Below are positions 1-10,966 of a DNA stretch of 64,000 bases, in pieces. The stretch comes from Streptomyces musisoli (GTDB lineage Bacteria; Actinomycetota; Actinomycetes; Streptomycetales; Streptomycetaceae), in contig NZ_JAERRH010000003.1 in the NCBI RefSeq assembly GCF_016741855.1, forward strand, positions 372,001-436,000, given 5' to 3'. The number at the start of each line of letters is the position of its first letter. Position 1 is the first letter of the stretch. The notes under the pieces were generated by a model. The model had not been told where the DNA came from. It was given only the letters and a program-made list of their open reading frames with translations, and made no database searches. The position numbers and the translations under genes are program-made.

Positions 1-2
1 CC

Positions 3-452
3 GAGCTGGTCGAGAAGGTGTGGGGCGACGACCTGCGCGTCGAGGGCGTGGTCGTGGAGTACCTGGAGGGCGTGGACGACCTGCCGGCGATCGTGGAGTC
101 CTTCGCCCCGGGTCCGGACGCCCGCCTGGGCGTGCTGGTGGACCACCTCGTCCCGGGCACGAAGGAGTGGCGCATCGCCGAGTCGGTGACGAGCGAGCAC
201 GCGCTGGTGGTCGGTCACCCCTACATCGACGTCTGGGAGGCGGTGAAGCCGTCCGCGCTGGGGATTCCGGAGTGGCCACGTGTGCCGCGCGGGCAGGACT
301 GGAAGACGGGCGTGTGCCGGGCGCTGGGCTGGCCGTCGGAGAACACCGGCGCGGTGTGGCAGGCGATTCTGCAGCGTGTGGGGTCTTACAAGGACCTGGA
401 GCCGGAGTTGCTGGGGAGGGTGGAGGAGCTGATCGACTTCGTCACCGCGTGA
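3..452 (+). CDS. DUF3097 family protein, 3' part
   Basis: The reading frame is open from the window edge to a TGA at 450-452, so the 5' end lies outside; about 149 residues are visible. The segment with GTKEWRIAESV, GHPYIDVWEAVKP and the C-terminal GRVEELIDFVTA matches the conserved end of the actinobacterial DUF3097 family. No function is established for the family. The GTG at 18 is internal and not the start. The last 11 bp overlap the convergent Uma2 gene. Confidence 0.75.
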   Translation, partial: ELVEKVWGDDLRVEGVVVEYLEGVDDLPAIVESFAPGPDARLGVLVDHLVPGTKEWRIAESVTSEHALVVGHPYIDVWEAVKPSALGIPEWPRVPRGQDWKTGVCRALGWPSENTGAVWQAILQRVGSYKDLEPELLGRVEELIDFVTA

Positions 453-1014
453 CCGTGAGGGGCGGCAGAGTGCCGAACCGGCTTGTATCAAGGTCGATGC
501 CTACGATCGGCAACTGCACCGGATCACCGAATTTGCGAGTCCGCTTGCTCTGGTAGTCCGCCGACCTGCCTGTGCCGACCGGTTCGGTCAGCACCAGGCA
601 ACTGGCCTCGAACGGGTCGATGATCAGGTAGACCGGCACGGCGCCGGCCGCATAGATCGACCGCTTCTCCACGTAGTCCCGGTGCACGCTGGTCTTGGAG
701 ACGACCTCGACCAGCATGGTCACCGCAGGGGCGGGCACGAGCCGCCCCGGGCTGTCGTCGGCGCCGATCTCCATCACCACCAGATCGGGTTGAGTCTCGC
801 TTTCCTCACGGGGAAAGGCGACGTCCTGGGTCTGGAGCCGTTCCCATCGGTCAGAGGGGATCTGGTCCTGCACGAACTGCACGATGCGGTTGTGGACCTT
901 GTCGGGCCCGGCCATCATCACGATTTCCCCCCGGATGAGCTCAGCCTTGAAGCCCTCGGGAACCACGAGGTTCTCGAACGTCTCATGCACTCGGCGATCA
1001 TCCACAGCGGTCAT
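442..1014 (-). CDS. Uma2-family (DUF820) restriction-endonuclease-fold protein
   Basis: 190 residues. The fold is the PD-(D/E)XK nuclease-like Uma2/DUF820 type: an N-terminal segment with KAELIRGEIVMM, then QPDLVVMEI carrying the acidic residue, and VEVVSKTS giving the E-x-K part of the active site, followed by the usual AVPVYLIIDP strand. These genes are abundant in Streptomyces and cyanobacteria, often in many copies, and their substrate is unknown. The ATG at 1014 is the only methionine start before this domain; the open frame continues upstream without homology. Its 3' end overlaps the DUF3097 gene by 11 bp in convergent orientation. Family assignment is secure; biological role is not. 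Confidence 0.85.
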   Translation of the reverse strand: MTAVDDRRVHETFENLVVPEGFKAELIRGEIVMMAGPDKVHNRIVQFVQDQIPSDRWERLQTQDVAFPREESETQPDLVVMEIGADDSPGRLVPAPAVTMLVEVVSKTSVHRDYVEKRSIYAAGAVPVYLIIDPFEASCLVLTEPVGTGRSADYQSKRTRKFGDPVQLPIVGIDLDTSRFGTLPPLTVTR

Positions 1015-1115
1015 CTCCGTGGCCTCCGCATCCGCCGCGTACTTTTGGCGGCAGCCTACGAACCAGGTTAGGGACCGAACCGGCGTTCCGGGGGGGGATT
1101 CACTCGCCGGAGTGA

Positions 1116-2348
1116 TCAGTCCACCAGGTCCCGCACCACCGCGTCCGCCAGCAGCCGTCCCCGCAGCGTCAGCACGGCCCGCCCCTCCTCGTAGGGCCCC
1201 TCCTGGAGGAGTCCCTCCGCCAGGGCCCGCCGGGACGCCGCGAGGCCGTCCTCCTTCAGCAGGGACAGCGGCACGCCCTCCCGCAGCCGCAGCTCCAGCA
1301 GGACGCGCTCCACGCGCCGGTCCTCGTCCGTCAGCAGCTCGCGCCCGGCCCCCGGGGACCGTCCCTCCGCCAGCGCCGCCGCGTACGCCCCCGGGTGCTT
1401 GACGTTCCACCAGCGCACCCCGCCCACGTGCGAGTGCGCCCCGGGGCCCGCGCCCCACCAGTCGGCGCCCCGCCAGTACAGCTCGTTGTGCAGGCAGCGG
1501 CCCGCCTCGGAGGTGGCCCAGTTGGAGACCTCGTACCAGTCGAAGCCCGCCTCGGACAGCATCTCCTCGGCGATCAGATAGCGGTCGGCGTGCACGTCGT
1601 CGTCGGTCATCGGGACCTCGCCCCGGCGGATGCGGCGGGCGAGCTGGGTGCCTTCCTCGACGATGAGCGCGTAGGCGCTGACGTGGTCGGGGCCGGCGCC
1701 GAGGGCGGCCTCCAGGGACGCCCGCCAGTCGTCGTCGCTCTCCCCCGGCGTGCCGTAGATCAGGTCGAGGTTGACGTGGTCGAAGCCCGCGGACCTCGCC
1801 TCCGCCACGCACGCCTCGGGGCGGCCCGGGGTGTGGGTGCGGTCGAGGACCTTCAGCACGTGCTGCCTGGCGCTCTGCATGCCGAAGGAGATCCGGTTGA
1901 AGCCGCCCTCGCGGAGGGTGGCGAGGTAGGCGGGGTCGACGGACTCCGGGTTCGCCTCCGTGGTGACCTCGGCGTCCGGGGCGAGCCCGAACTCGTCACG
2001 GATCACGGCCAGCATCCGGACGAGGTCGTCGGCGGCCAGCAGCGTCGGCGTGCCGCCGCCCACGAAGACCGTGCGGACCTCGCGCGGGTCGTCGCCCAGC
2101 ACCTTCCGCGCCAGCCGGACCTCGTCCGCCAGGGTGTCCGCGTAGTTGTCCCGGGAGGCGAGCACGCCGCCGGTGCCGCGCAGCTCGGTCGCGGTGTAGG
2201 TGTTGAAGTCGCAGTAGCCGCAGCGGGTCGCGCAGTACGGGACGTGCAGGTAGAAACCGAGCGGGCGGCCGGCGGCCCCGGCGAGCGCGTGCGCGGGCAG
2301 CGCGCCGTCGGCGGGGACGGGCTCGCCGTCGGGGAGTGCGGAAGGCAT
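1116..2348 (-). CDS. hemW: HemW, radical SAM heme chaperone (coproporphyrinogen III oxidase-like)
   Basis: 410 residues. The radical SAM cluster motif CATRCGYC is at about residues 39-46 (three Cys in CxxxCxxC), followed by FVGGGTPTLL, the SAM-binding glycine-rich strand, and ITFGMQS-type and DLIYGTPGE motifs typical of the HemN/HemW family. The spacing and the ending resemble HemW, which inserts heme into target proteins, rather than HemN, which decarboxylates coproporphyrinogen III. The ATG at 2348 precedes the conserved LGFYLHVPYC strand by about 30 residues. The SpoIIE-type phosphatase gene lies 26 bp upstream on the same strand. Confidence 0.9.
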   Translation of the reverse strand: MPSALPDGEPVPADGALPAHALAGAAGRPLGFYLHVPYCATRCGYCDFNTYTATELRGTGGVLASRDNYADTLADEVRLARKVLGDDPREVRTVFVGGGTPTLLAADDLVRMLAVIRDEFGLAPDAEVTTEANPESVDPAYLATLREGGFNRISFGMQSARQHVLKVLDRTHTPGRPEACVAEARSAGFDHVNLDLIYGTPGESDDDWRASLEAALGAGPDHVSAYALIVEEGTQLARRIRRGEVPMTDDDVHADRYLIAEEMLSEAGFDWYEVSNWATSEAGRCLHNELYWRGADWWGAGPGAHSHVGGVRWWNVKHPGAYAAALAEGRSPGAGRELLTDEDRRVERVLLELRLREGVPLSLLKEDGLAASRRALAEGLLQEGPYEEGRAVLTLRGRLLADAVVRDLVD

Positions 2349-2374
2349 GCCCCCATTGTCCCGTACCGGGGGCG

Positions 2375-4201
2375 TCACTCCGCCTGGAGCACCAGCAGGG
2401 CCAGGTCGTCCTCGGGCAGACCGCCGCCGAAGTCGTGGACCAGGCGGCGGATCCTTTCCGCTATCAGCTCGGCGCTGAGCCCGGCGCAGCCGGACAGGGC
2501 GCGGGCGAGGCCGTCGCCGTCGTCGAACTGGCGGGAGCCGGAGCGCCGCTCGGTCACCCCGTCGGTGACGCACAGCAGGCTGTCGCCGGGCCGCAGCTCC
2601 AGGGTCTCGCTGGTGTACGTCTCGTCCTCCACGACGCCGAGGAGGGTCTGCGGGCGGGCGGCGGTGCGCACGGTGCCGTCGGGGCCGAGGACCAGCGGCA
2701 GCGGGTGGCCGGCGGAGGCCAGGGTGCAGCGGACCCCGCCGTCGTGGGGTGTCAGCTCGCCGTAGAGGAGGGAGAGGAAACGCGTCTGCGGGCCGTCCCC
2801 GGAGACCAGGGGCCGGCCGCCGACGGCGACCAGGGCACGGGCGGCGGCGTCGGCGGCCTCGGTGGCGTCGTCCAGGAGGAGCTGGTTGAGGCGGTCCAGG
2901 ACGTCGGCGACCCGGTAGCCCTCGCGGGCGAGGAGGCGCAGCCAGGGGCGGGCGAGGCCGATCACCACCGCCGCCTCCGGGCCCTTGCCCTGGACATCGC
3001 CCACGGCGAAGCACCAGCGGCCGTCGCCCGCCGGGAACAGGTCGTAGAAGTCACCGCTGGGGCCGCCCTTGTCGCAGGGCTCGTACACGAGGGCGCTGCT
3101 CACGCCGGGGATCTCGGCGACCGCGCCGGGCAGCAGGCCGCGCTGGAGGACGGCGCTGATGGTGGCCTGGCGGGCGTACTGGCGGGCCGCGCCGATGGCC
3201 AGGGCGACCCGTCGGCCGAGGTCCTCCACCAGCCCGGTGACCTCGTCCGGGAAGCCGGCCGGCCCGCACCGGCCGATGACCAGTGTGCCCAGCGGCCGGC
3301 CGCCCGCGATCAGCCGGTACGACAGCGCCGTCCCGCAGGCGCCGTGCGGGCCGAGCGCGTGACCGGGCCAGGGGTAGGGCTCGGGGCCGGAGCGCAGCCC
3401 GTCCGGCGGGCACGGGGGCTCCTTCTCCAGGGCGCACCGCAGCTCCTCGATCCGGGCCTCGCTGGCGTGCCAGACCCGGGCGGGACCGCCGCCGTCGCCG
3501 CCGCGCACGGTCGCCTCGCCCTCCAGCCAGACCGCGCACCAGTCGGCGAGTCGGGGCACGATCAGCTGGCCGGTGAGCGCGGCGACCAGGTTCTCGTCGA
3601 GCTGCCCGGCGAGCAGGTCGGAGGCCTCGGCGAGGAAGGACAGGGCGCCCCGGCCGAGCCAGTCCCGGTCGCCGTCGGCGCGGTGCGGCTGCGGGGCGAG
3701 GTCCTCGGCGACCTCCAGGGCGGGATCGGGGGCGGGTCCGTCCAGGGCCTCGCTGCCGCCCGGGGGCAGCCGTGCCCACACGGTCTTGGCGCCGGTGCGG
3801 TAGGTGACGCCCCAGGACTCGGCGAGCGTGCCGACGAGGCGCAGGCCCCGCCCGTACTCGGGGGTGTCGTACGGCCCCTCGCCACGCGTGGCGTCCCGCG
3901 GGGCCCGTGAGGGGTGCTGGTCGCGGACCTCGATCAGGACCGCGCCGGAGTCCTCCAGCCGCCAGTCGATCTGTACGTCGGTGCCGGCGTGCACGACGGC
4001 GTTGGTGACCAGCTCGCTGACGACGGCCATGGCGTCGTCGACCAGCCGGGCCGGGACGCCGGGCGCCTCGGCCAGGGCGGCGCGCACCAGCGTGCGGGCC
4101 GAGCCCGGGGCGACGGGGCTCCCGGGCAGCGTGGCCCGGCCCCGCCTCTCCCCTGGCCGGGCCTCACTCTCCCGCTGCGTCGGTATGGCGGCCGTGTCCA
4201 T
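2375..4201 (-). CDS. SpoIIE-family PP2C phosphatase with N-terminal HATPase domain
   Basis: 608 residues. An N-terminal anti-sigma-factor-type ATP-binding domain (about 40-150) contains the N-box SELVTNAVVHAG. A central GAF-like region (about 190-340) follows, then a C-terminal SpoIIE PP2C domain with the metal-binding aspartates in SGDFYD, AVGDVQGKG, VTDGVTE and the final DDLALLVL. Such proteins control sigma factors by dephosphorylating anti-anti-sigma partners; the fused ATP-binding domain suggests it carries both kinase-like and phosphatase functions. Streptomyces genomes encode dozens of them and the partner here is unknown. The ATG at 4201 is the first start consistent with the domain; the open frame extends upstream into shadow sequence. 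Confidence 0.88.
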   Translation of the reverse strand: MDTAAIPTQRESEARPGERRGRATLPGSPVAPGSARTLVRAALAEAPGVPARLVDDAMAVVSELVTNAVVHAGTDVQIDWRLEDSGAVLIEVRDQHPSRAPRDATRGEGPYDTPEYGRGLRLVGTLAESWGVTYRTGAKTVWARLPPGGSEALDGPAPDPALEVAEDLAPQPHRADGDRDWLGRGALSFLAEASDLLAGQLDENLVAALTGQLIVPRLADWCAVWLEGEATVRGGDGGGPARVWHASEARIEELRCALEKEPPCPPDGLRSGPEPYPWPGHALGPHGACGTALSYRLIAGGRPLGTLVIGRCGPAGFPDEVTGLVEDLGRRVALAIGAARQYARQATISAVLQRGLLPGAVAEIPGVSSALVYEPCDKGGPSGDFYDLFPAGDGRWCFAVGDVQGKGPEAAVVIGLARPWLRLLAREGYRVADVLDRLNQLLLDDATEAADAAARALVAVGGRPLVSGDGPQTRFLSLLYGELTPHDGGVRCTLASAGHPLPLVLGPDGTVRTAARPQTLLGVVEDETYTSETLELRPGDSLLCVTDGVTERRSGSRQFDDGDGLARALSGCAGLSAELIAERIRRLVHDFGGGLPEDDLALLVLQAE

Positions 4202-4356
4202 GCCGCCAGGGTGACAGACCGGGGGCGCGCATAAGCGGTCAGTTATCGAAGTGGACAGAAGACGGCGGCTTTTGAGCGCCGGTGAGCATGAAGGGGCGCG
4301 GGGAACCGCGCGCACCGTCGGCGACGGCCTGCGGTCCCCCGGGCGCGGAACGCCCC

Positions 4357-6231
<1,875 letters not shown>

Positions 6232-6278
6232 GACATCCTCCGGGGGCCCGCGACGGTGCGGCTGACTCGGTGCGGCTG

Positions 6279-6327
6279 GGTTAACTCACGGTGTGGGGGC
6301 CGGTCTGTTGTTTAACTCGCGAGTAAC
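6279..6327. promoter_or_regulatory. Possible TetR-type operator upstream of the acyl-CoA ligase
   Basis: A 10-bp perfect palindrome, ACTCGCGAGT, sits in GTTTAACTCGCGAGTAAC at 6310-6327, and a half-site-like TTAACTCACGG occurs about 32 bp nearer the gene. The placement, 50-95 bp upstream of the ligase start, suits an operator. Fatty-acid degradation genes in actinobacteria are often under TetR-family repressors with palindromic sites, so this is a reasonable inference, but no regulator is identified here. Confidence 0.35.
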
Positions 6328-6493
6328 TATCGAGCAGGGATCAGGGTAAGGCGCGACCGCCCGCTGCGTAAGGGGCTTCGGCCTGTCACTTTCCACGCAG
6401 AGCGACCCTACGCGCGCGTAGGGGCCCGCCGCGCTTTCGCACGACGAGCCCCCACATGCCCGGTTTACGGACGTGACCGGTTGTTACCTCTGG

Positions 6494-8368
6494 TTACTTC
6501 TTGCCCTTGGCCGACCCCGCGCTGTCATCGCTGGACAGGACGGCGATGAAGGCTTCCTGCGGAACCTCCACGGAACCCACCATCTTCATCCGCTTCTTGC
6601 CTTCCTTCTGCTTCTCCAGCAGCTTCCGCTTACGGGAGATGTCACCGCCGTAGCACTTGGCGAGGACGTCCTTGCGGATGGCACGGATGGTCTCGCGGGC
6701 GATGACCCGCGAGCCGATGGCGGCCTGCACCGGCACCTCGAAGGCCTGCCGCGGGATCAGTTCCTTGAGCTTGGCGACGAGCCGCACGCCGTATGCGTAG
6801 GCCTGGTCCTTGTGGGTGATCGCGGAGAACGCGTCCACCTTGTCGCCGTGCAGCAGGATGTCGACCTTGACCAGGGAGCTGGTCTGCTCGCCGGTGGGCT
6901 CGTAGTCCAGCGAGGCGTAGCCGCGGGTCTTGGACTTCAGCTGGTCGAAGAAGTCGAAGACGATCTCCGCGAGCGGCAGCGTGTAGCGGATCTCGACCCG
7001 GTCCTCCGAGAGGTAGTCCATGCCGAGCAGGGTGCCGCGCCGGGTCTGGCACAGCTCCATGATCGAACCGATGAACTCGGTGGGCGCGAGGATCGTGGCC
7101 CGCACGACCGGCTCGTAGACCTCGTCGATCTTGCCTTCGGGGAACTCGCTCGGGTTGGTGACCGTGTGCTCGCTGCCGTCCTCCATGACCACGCGGTAGA
7201 CCACGTTGGGCGCGGTGGCGATCAGGTCGAGGCCGAACTCGCGCTCCAGCCGCTCCCGGATCACATCCAGGTGCAGCAGGCCGAGGAAGCCGACGCGGAA
7301 ACCGAAGCCGAGGGCCGCGGAGGTCTCCGGCTCGTAGACCAGCGCGGCGTCGTTGAGCTGGAGCTTGTCGAGGGCCTCGCGCAGCTCGGGGTAGTCGGAG
7401 CCGTCCAGCGGATACAGACCCGAGAAGACCATCGGCTTCGGGTCCTTGTAGCCGCCGAGCGCCTCGGTGGCGCCCTTGACCTGGCTGGTGACGGTGTCAC
7501 CGACCTTGGACTGGCGCACGTCCTTCACACCGGTGATGAGGTAGCCCACCTCACCGACGCCCAGACCGTCCGCCGGGAGCATCTCGGGCGAGCTGACGCC
7601 GATCTCCAGCAGCTCGTGGGTGGCGCCGGTCGACATCATCCTGATGCGCTCGCGCTTGTTGAGCTGGCCGTCGATGACACGGACGTAGGTCACGACACCG
7701 CGGTAGGAGTCGTAGACCGAGTCGAAGATCATCGCGCGGGCGGGCGCGTCGGCGACCCCGACCGGCGCCGGGATCTCCTTGACGACCTTGTTCAGCAGCG
7801 CGTCCACGCCGAGTCCGGTCTTCGCGGAGACCTTGAGCACGTCCTCCGGGTCGCAGCCGACCAGGTTCGCCAGCTCCTCGGCGAACTTCTCCGGCTGCGC
7901 GGCCGGCAGGTCGATCTTGTTCAGCACCGGGATGATCGTGAGGTCGTTCTCCATCGCCAGGTAGAGGTTGGCGAGGGTCTGCGCCTCGATGCCCTGGGCG
8001 GCGTCGACCAGGAGGATGGTCCCCTCGCAGGCGGCCAGCGACCGCGAGACCTCGTAGGTGAAGTCGACGTGCCCCGGGGTGTCGATCATGTTGAGGATGT
8101 GGGTCGTGCCCTGGTCGGGGCCCTCGGTCGGGGCCCAGGGCAGACGCACCGCCTGGGACTTGATCGTGATGCCGCGCTCGCGCTCGATGTCCATCCGGTC
8201 GAGGTACTGAGCACGCATCTGCCGCTGCTCGACCACACCGGTCAGCTGGAGCATCCGGTCGGCGAGCGTGGACTTGCCGTGGTCGATGTGCGCGATGATG
8301 CAGAAATTGCGGATCAGAGCCGGGGCGGTACGGCTCGGCTCGGGCACATGGTTAGGGGTCGCGGGCAC
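6494..8368 (-). CDS. lepA: Elongation factor 4 (LepA), ribosomal back-translocase GTPase
   Basis: 624 residues. The GTPase G1 motif is AHIDHGKST, followed by the switch region [11 protein letters not shown]3 in DTPGHVDF, and G4 in NKIDLP. The C-terminal domain unique to LepA is present, ending in [16 protein letters not shown]. The protein acts on the ribosome during elongation under stress or paused conditions. The ATG at 8368 gives a short variable N-terminus before [15 protein letters not shown]. It is divergent from rpsT, the usual arrangement in Streptomyces. Confidence 0.97.
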   Translation of the reverse strand: MPATPNHVPEPSRTAPALIRNFCIIAHIDHGKSTLADRMLQLTGVVEQRQMRAQYLDRMDIERERGITIKSQAVRLPWAPTEGPDQGTTHILNMIDTPGHVDFTYEVSRSLAACEGTILLVDAAQGIEAQTLANLYLAMENDLTIIPVLNKIDLPAAQPEKFAEELANLVGCDPEDVLKVSAKTGLGVDALLNKVVKEIPAPVGVADAPARAMIFDSVYDSYRGVVTYVRVIDGQLNKRERIRMMSTGATHELLEIGVSSPEMLPADGLGVGEVGYLITGVKDVRQSKVGDTVTSQVKGATEALGGYKDPKPMVFSGLYPLDGSDYPELREALDKLQLNDAALVYEPETSAALGFGFRVGFLGLLHLDVIRERLEREFGLDLIATAPNVVYRVVMEDGSEHTVTNPSEFPEGKIDEVYEPVVRATILAPTEFIGSIMELCQTRRGTLLGMDYLSEDRVEIRYTLPLAEIVFDFFDQLKSKTRGYASLDYEPTGEQTSSLVKVDILLHGDKVDAFSAITHKDQAYAYGVRLVAKLKELIPRQAFEVPVQAAIGSRVIARETIRAIRKDVLAKCYGGDISRKRKLLEKQKEGKKRMKMVGSVEVPQEAFIAVLSSDDSAGSAKGKK

Positions 8369-8457
8369 GCAGGGTCCTGTCTCTTGAGGCGCCTTATGCC
8401 TCGGGTCGGATCGTTACGTAGTCTCCATGGTCCCACGCGGAGGGACCGGGAGCCGTT

Positions 8458-8487
8458 TTGGGCCGTCCGGAGGGCCACTGGTACTGT
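8458..8487 (+). promoter_or_regulatory. Candidate rpsT promoter
   Basis: A -35-like TTGGGC (8458-8463) and a -10-like TACTGT (8482-8487) are separated by 18 bp, about 110 bp upstream of rpsT. The spacing is right for a vegetative sigma factor but both boxes are imperfect. The 227-bp gap between lepA and rpsT contains nothing else I can name. Confidence 0.35.
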
Positions 8488-8595
8488 AGATGGCTGTGCC
8501 TCATGCCCTCTCAGCGCGAGGCGCGTCAGAGAAAATTTGGATCACCGGTACGGGAACTCTCCCGGCCCGGTACCTGAACCTGAAAAGGCTCCTTC

Positions 8596-8862
8596 GTGGC
8601 GAACATCAAGTCCCAGATCAAGCGGATCAAGACCAACGAGAAGGCTCGGCTGCGCAACAAGGCCGTCAAGTCCTCCCTGAAGACCGCGATCCGCAAGGCC
8701 CGCGAGGCCGCTGCCGCGGGTGACGTCGAGAAGGCCACCGAGCTTCAGCGTGCTGCCGCGCGTGCCCTCGACAAGGCCGTCTCCAAGGGCGTCATCCACA
8801 AGAACCAGGCCGCCAACAAGAAGTCGGCGCTTGCTTCCAAGGTCACGTCCCTCAAGGGCTGA
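8596..8862 (+). CDS. rpsT: 30S ribosomal protein S20
   Basis: 88 residues, full length for S20. The lysine/arginine-rich helical sequence begins [18 protein letters not shown] and ends in [19 protein letters not shown], the conserved S20 signature. The protein binds 16S rRNA in the small subunit. The start is GTG; it is followed directly by the conserved ANIKSQ. A strong hairpin terminator lies 127 bp downstream. Confidence 0.98.
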   Translation: MANIKSQIKRIKTNEKARLRNKAVKSSLKTAIRKAREAAAAGDVEKATELQRAAARALDKAVSKGVIHKNQAANKKSALASKVTSLKG

Positions 8863-8988
8863 ACACCTTTCTGATCTGACCGCCGGAAGGACCCAGAGCG
8901 GGCCCTCTCTCATCCGCTCCCGTCCGGCACCCCCGGATTCGCACGCGGCCTGCGTTCGCCACGCGGGTGCGAGTCCATCAGCTTGATT

Positions 8989-9038
8989 CGAAGACCCCGG
9001 CACTCCTCCCTTCCCCAGGGCGGATGCCGGGGTCTTCG
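8989..9038 (+). terminator. Hairpin terminator after rpsT
   Basis: A perfect 14-bp inverted repeat, CGAAGACCCCGGCA (8989-9002) and its complement (9025-9038), with a 22-nt loop. There is no clear T-run, which is common for Streptomyces terminators. Confidence 0.75.
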
Positions 9039-9235
9039 GCGTGCGGGGACCGAGCGCCCTCGGGCGGATATTCAGGGCGCGCGCCGTCCCCGGCGGGTCC
9101 CGGGACAGGGCCCCAGCACCCGACCTCCAGGACAGCCGCCCTTGGGCGCAGCTGAGCCACGGGGCCGAGCCGTGGGAACCGGCCGACTCCCAGGAGCCAC
9201 CGACCCATGCGGCCGGTGCCGCCGGACCGAGTGAT

Positions 9236-9447
9236 CTCCAGGACCGGCCCAGCCATGGAGCCAAGGCACCGGACCAACTGAACTCCAGGACCGGCCCAGC
9301 CATGGAACCAAGGCGCCGGACCAACTGAACTCCAGGACCGGCCCAGCCATGGAACCAAGGCGCCGGACCAACTGAACTCCAGGACCGGCCCAGCCATGGA
9401 ACCAAGGCGCCGGACCGACTGAACTCCGGGACCGGCCGAACCGTGGG
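9236..9447. repeat. 47-bp tandem repeat, about 4.5 copies
   Basis: Units start at 9236, 9283, 9330, 9377 and a degenerate partial at 9424; the copies from 9283 to 9423 are nearly identical. Each begins CTCCAGGACCGGCCCAGCCA. The 47-bp period is not a multiple of three, so the open frames running through it are not genes. It fills most of the convergent gap between rpsT and holA (8863-9453), which otherwise holds only the rpsT terminator. Confidence 0.95.
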
Positions 9448-9453
9448 AAGTGT

Positions 9454-10443
9454 CTAGCCGCGCCCGCGTGACCGGGCGGCCCGGGCGATCACCACGACGG
9501 CCTTCTCCAGCGCGTACTCGGGGTCGTCACCGCCGCCCTTCACCCCCGCGTCCGCCTCGGCGACCGCTCTTAGCGCCACCGCGACCCCGTCCGGCGTCCA
9601 GCCCCGCATCTGCTGCCGCACCCGGTCGATCTTCCACGGCGGCATCCCCAGCTCCCGCGCCAGATCGGCCGGCCGCCCGCCGCGCGCGGAGGACAGCTTC
9701 CCGATCGCCCGCACGCCCTGGGCCAGCGCACTGGTGATCATCACCGGCGCCACGCCCGTCGCCAGCGACCATCTCAGCGCCTCCAGCGCCTCCGCCGTGC
9801 GCCCCTCCACGGCCCGGTCGGCGACCGTGAAGCTCGATGCCTCGGCGCGCCCGGTGTAGTACCGCCCGACGACCGCCTCGTCGATCGTCCCCTCCACGTC
9901 GGCGACCAGCTGCGAGGCCGCCGAGGCCAGCTCCCGCAGATCGCTCCCGATGGCGTCGCACAGCGCCTGGCACGCCTCGGGTGTGGCCGAGCGTCCGAAG
10001 GAGCGGAACTCGCCCCGCACGAAGGCCAGCCGGTCCGCCGGCTTGGTCATCTTCGGACAGGCCACCTCCCGCGCCCCCGCCTTGCGCGCGGCGTCCAGCA
10101 GCCCCTTGCCCTTGGCGCCGCCGGCATGGAGCAGCACCAGGGTGATCTCCTCGGCGGGCGAGCCGAGGTACGCCTTCACGTCCTTGACCGTGTCGGCGGA
10201 CAGGTCCTGCGCGTTGCGTACGACCACGACCTTGCGCTCGGCGAAGAGCGACGGGCTGGTCAGCTCGGCGAGCGTGCCGGGCTGAAGCTGGTCCGGGGTC
10301 AGGTCACGTACGTCCGTGTCGGCGTCGGCGGCCTTGGCGGCGGCCACCACCTCCTGCACGGCACGGTCGAGCAGGAGGTCCTCCTGGCCCACGGCGAGGG
10401 TCACCGGGGCGAGAGGGTCGTCATTCGCAGTCTTCCTGGCCAT
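9454..10443 (-). CDS. holA: DNA polymerase III delta subunit
   Basis: 329 residues, matching actinobacterial HolA. The N-terminal part has VGQEDLLLDRAVQEVV and LFAERKVVVVRNAQDL, and the C-terminal helical part ends in YALEKAVVVIARA. HolA is the wrench subunit of the clamp loader that opens the sliding clamp at replication forks. The ATG at 10443 is followed by a short polar leader typical of Streptomyces HolA. A 33-bp tandem repeat lies 46 bp upstream and may separate it from its promoter. Confidence 0.93.
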   Translation of the reverse strand: MARKTANDDPLAPVTLAVGQEDLLLDRAVQEVVAAAKAADADTDVRDLTPDQLQPGTLAELTSPSLFAERKVVVVRNAQDLSADTVKDVKAYLGSPAEEITLVLLHAGGAKGKGLLDAARKAGAREVACPKMTKPADRLAFVRGEFRSFGRSATPEACQALCDAIGSDLRELASAASQLVADVEGTIDEAVVGRYYTGRAEASSFTVADRAVEGRTAEALEALRWSLATGVAPVMITSALAQGVRAIGKLSSARGGRPADLARELGMPPWKIDRVRQQMRGWTPDGVAVALRAVAEADAGVKGGGDDPEYALEKAVVVIARAARSRGRG

Positions 10444-10489
10444 CGCTCAAAGCATCCCACGCCGCACTGACAACGAACCGGCCCCGCCA

Positions 10490-10621
10490 CCCCGACCGGC
10501 CCCGGACGACACCCCTACCGCACCCCGACCGGCCCCGGACGACACCCCTACCGCACCCCGACCGGCCCCGGACGACACCCCGACCGCACCCCGACCGGCC
10601 CCGGACCGCAACCCGAGCCGG
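10490..10621. repeat. 33-bp tandem repeat, 4 copies
   Basis: Units begin at 10490, 10523, 10556 and 10589, each starting CCCCGACCGGCCCCGGAC; the following sequence is a decayed fifth copy. Because 33 is a multiple of three, a leftward open frame runs through it and would encode an 11-residue repeat rich in Gly and Arg, but that frame lacks a ribosome site and overlaps holA. Confidence 0.93.
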
Positions 10622-10676
10622 CCCCAGTGCGCACCCTGAGCCGGCCCCGGTGCGCATGGTGGAGCCGGGCTCGGGG

Positions 10677-10922
10677 TCACGGCTCCTCGCGCCAGCCGTC
10701 CCACTCCCCCGCGAACGCGTCCAGCTCGGCGGGGCTCAGCCGCTCGCGCTCGTCCCGCAGCACCAACAGCCACTGGGCGTCCTCGGCGTCGTCCTCGCCG
10801 GCCAGCGCGTCCCGGACGAGCTGGGGCTCCTCGTCGATGCCGAACCGCTCCCCGAGCGCCTCGGCCGCCTCCTCGGCGGCGTCGCGGTCGGGCAGCACCA
10901 GCACGTGTCTCACATCGCTCAC
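10677..10922 (-). CDS. Small conserved hypothetical protein
   Basis: 81 residues from the GTG at 10922 (SDVRHVLVLPDRDAAEEAAE), a start supported by GGAG nine bases upstream; the ATG at 10940 would add six residues but has GGAG only one base away. The protein is acidic with a beta-alpha opening and no recognised domain. A gene of this kind commonly lies near holA in Streptomyces. No function can be assigned. Confidence 0.65.
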   Translation of the reverse strand: MSDVRHVLVLPDRDAAEEAAEALGERFGIDEEPQLVRDALAGEDDAEDAQWLLVLRDERERLSPAELDAFAGEWDGWREEP

Positions 10923-10966
10923 GTGCCCATTCTCCGGCACCGCGCGCGAGCCCCGGGCCCGGGTGA

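Noticed and set aside
1015..1812. Upstream extension of the Uma2 gene
   Set aside because: The extra frame lies antisense-like within the hemW gene and has low-complexity composition.
8542..9405. 287-codon leftward frame through the 47-bp repeat
   Set aside because: The repeat period is not a multiple of three, the frame overlaps rpsT, and no start signal is present.
9236..9447. Possible CRISPR array
   Set aside because: Units are directly contiguous with no unique spacers, and no cas genes are present.
10421..10657. 78-codon frame with an 11-residue Gly/Arg repeat
   Set aside because: It exists because the 33-bp unit is a multiple of three; it overlaps the holA start and lacks a ribosome site.
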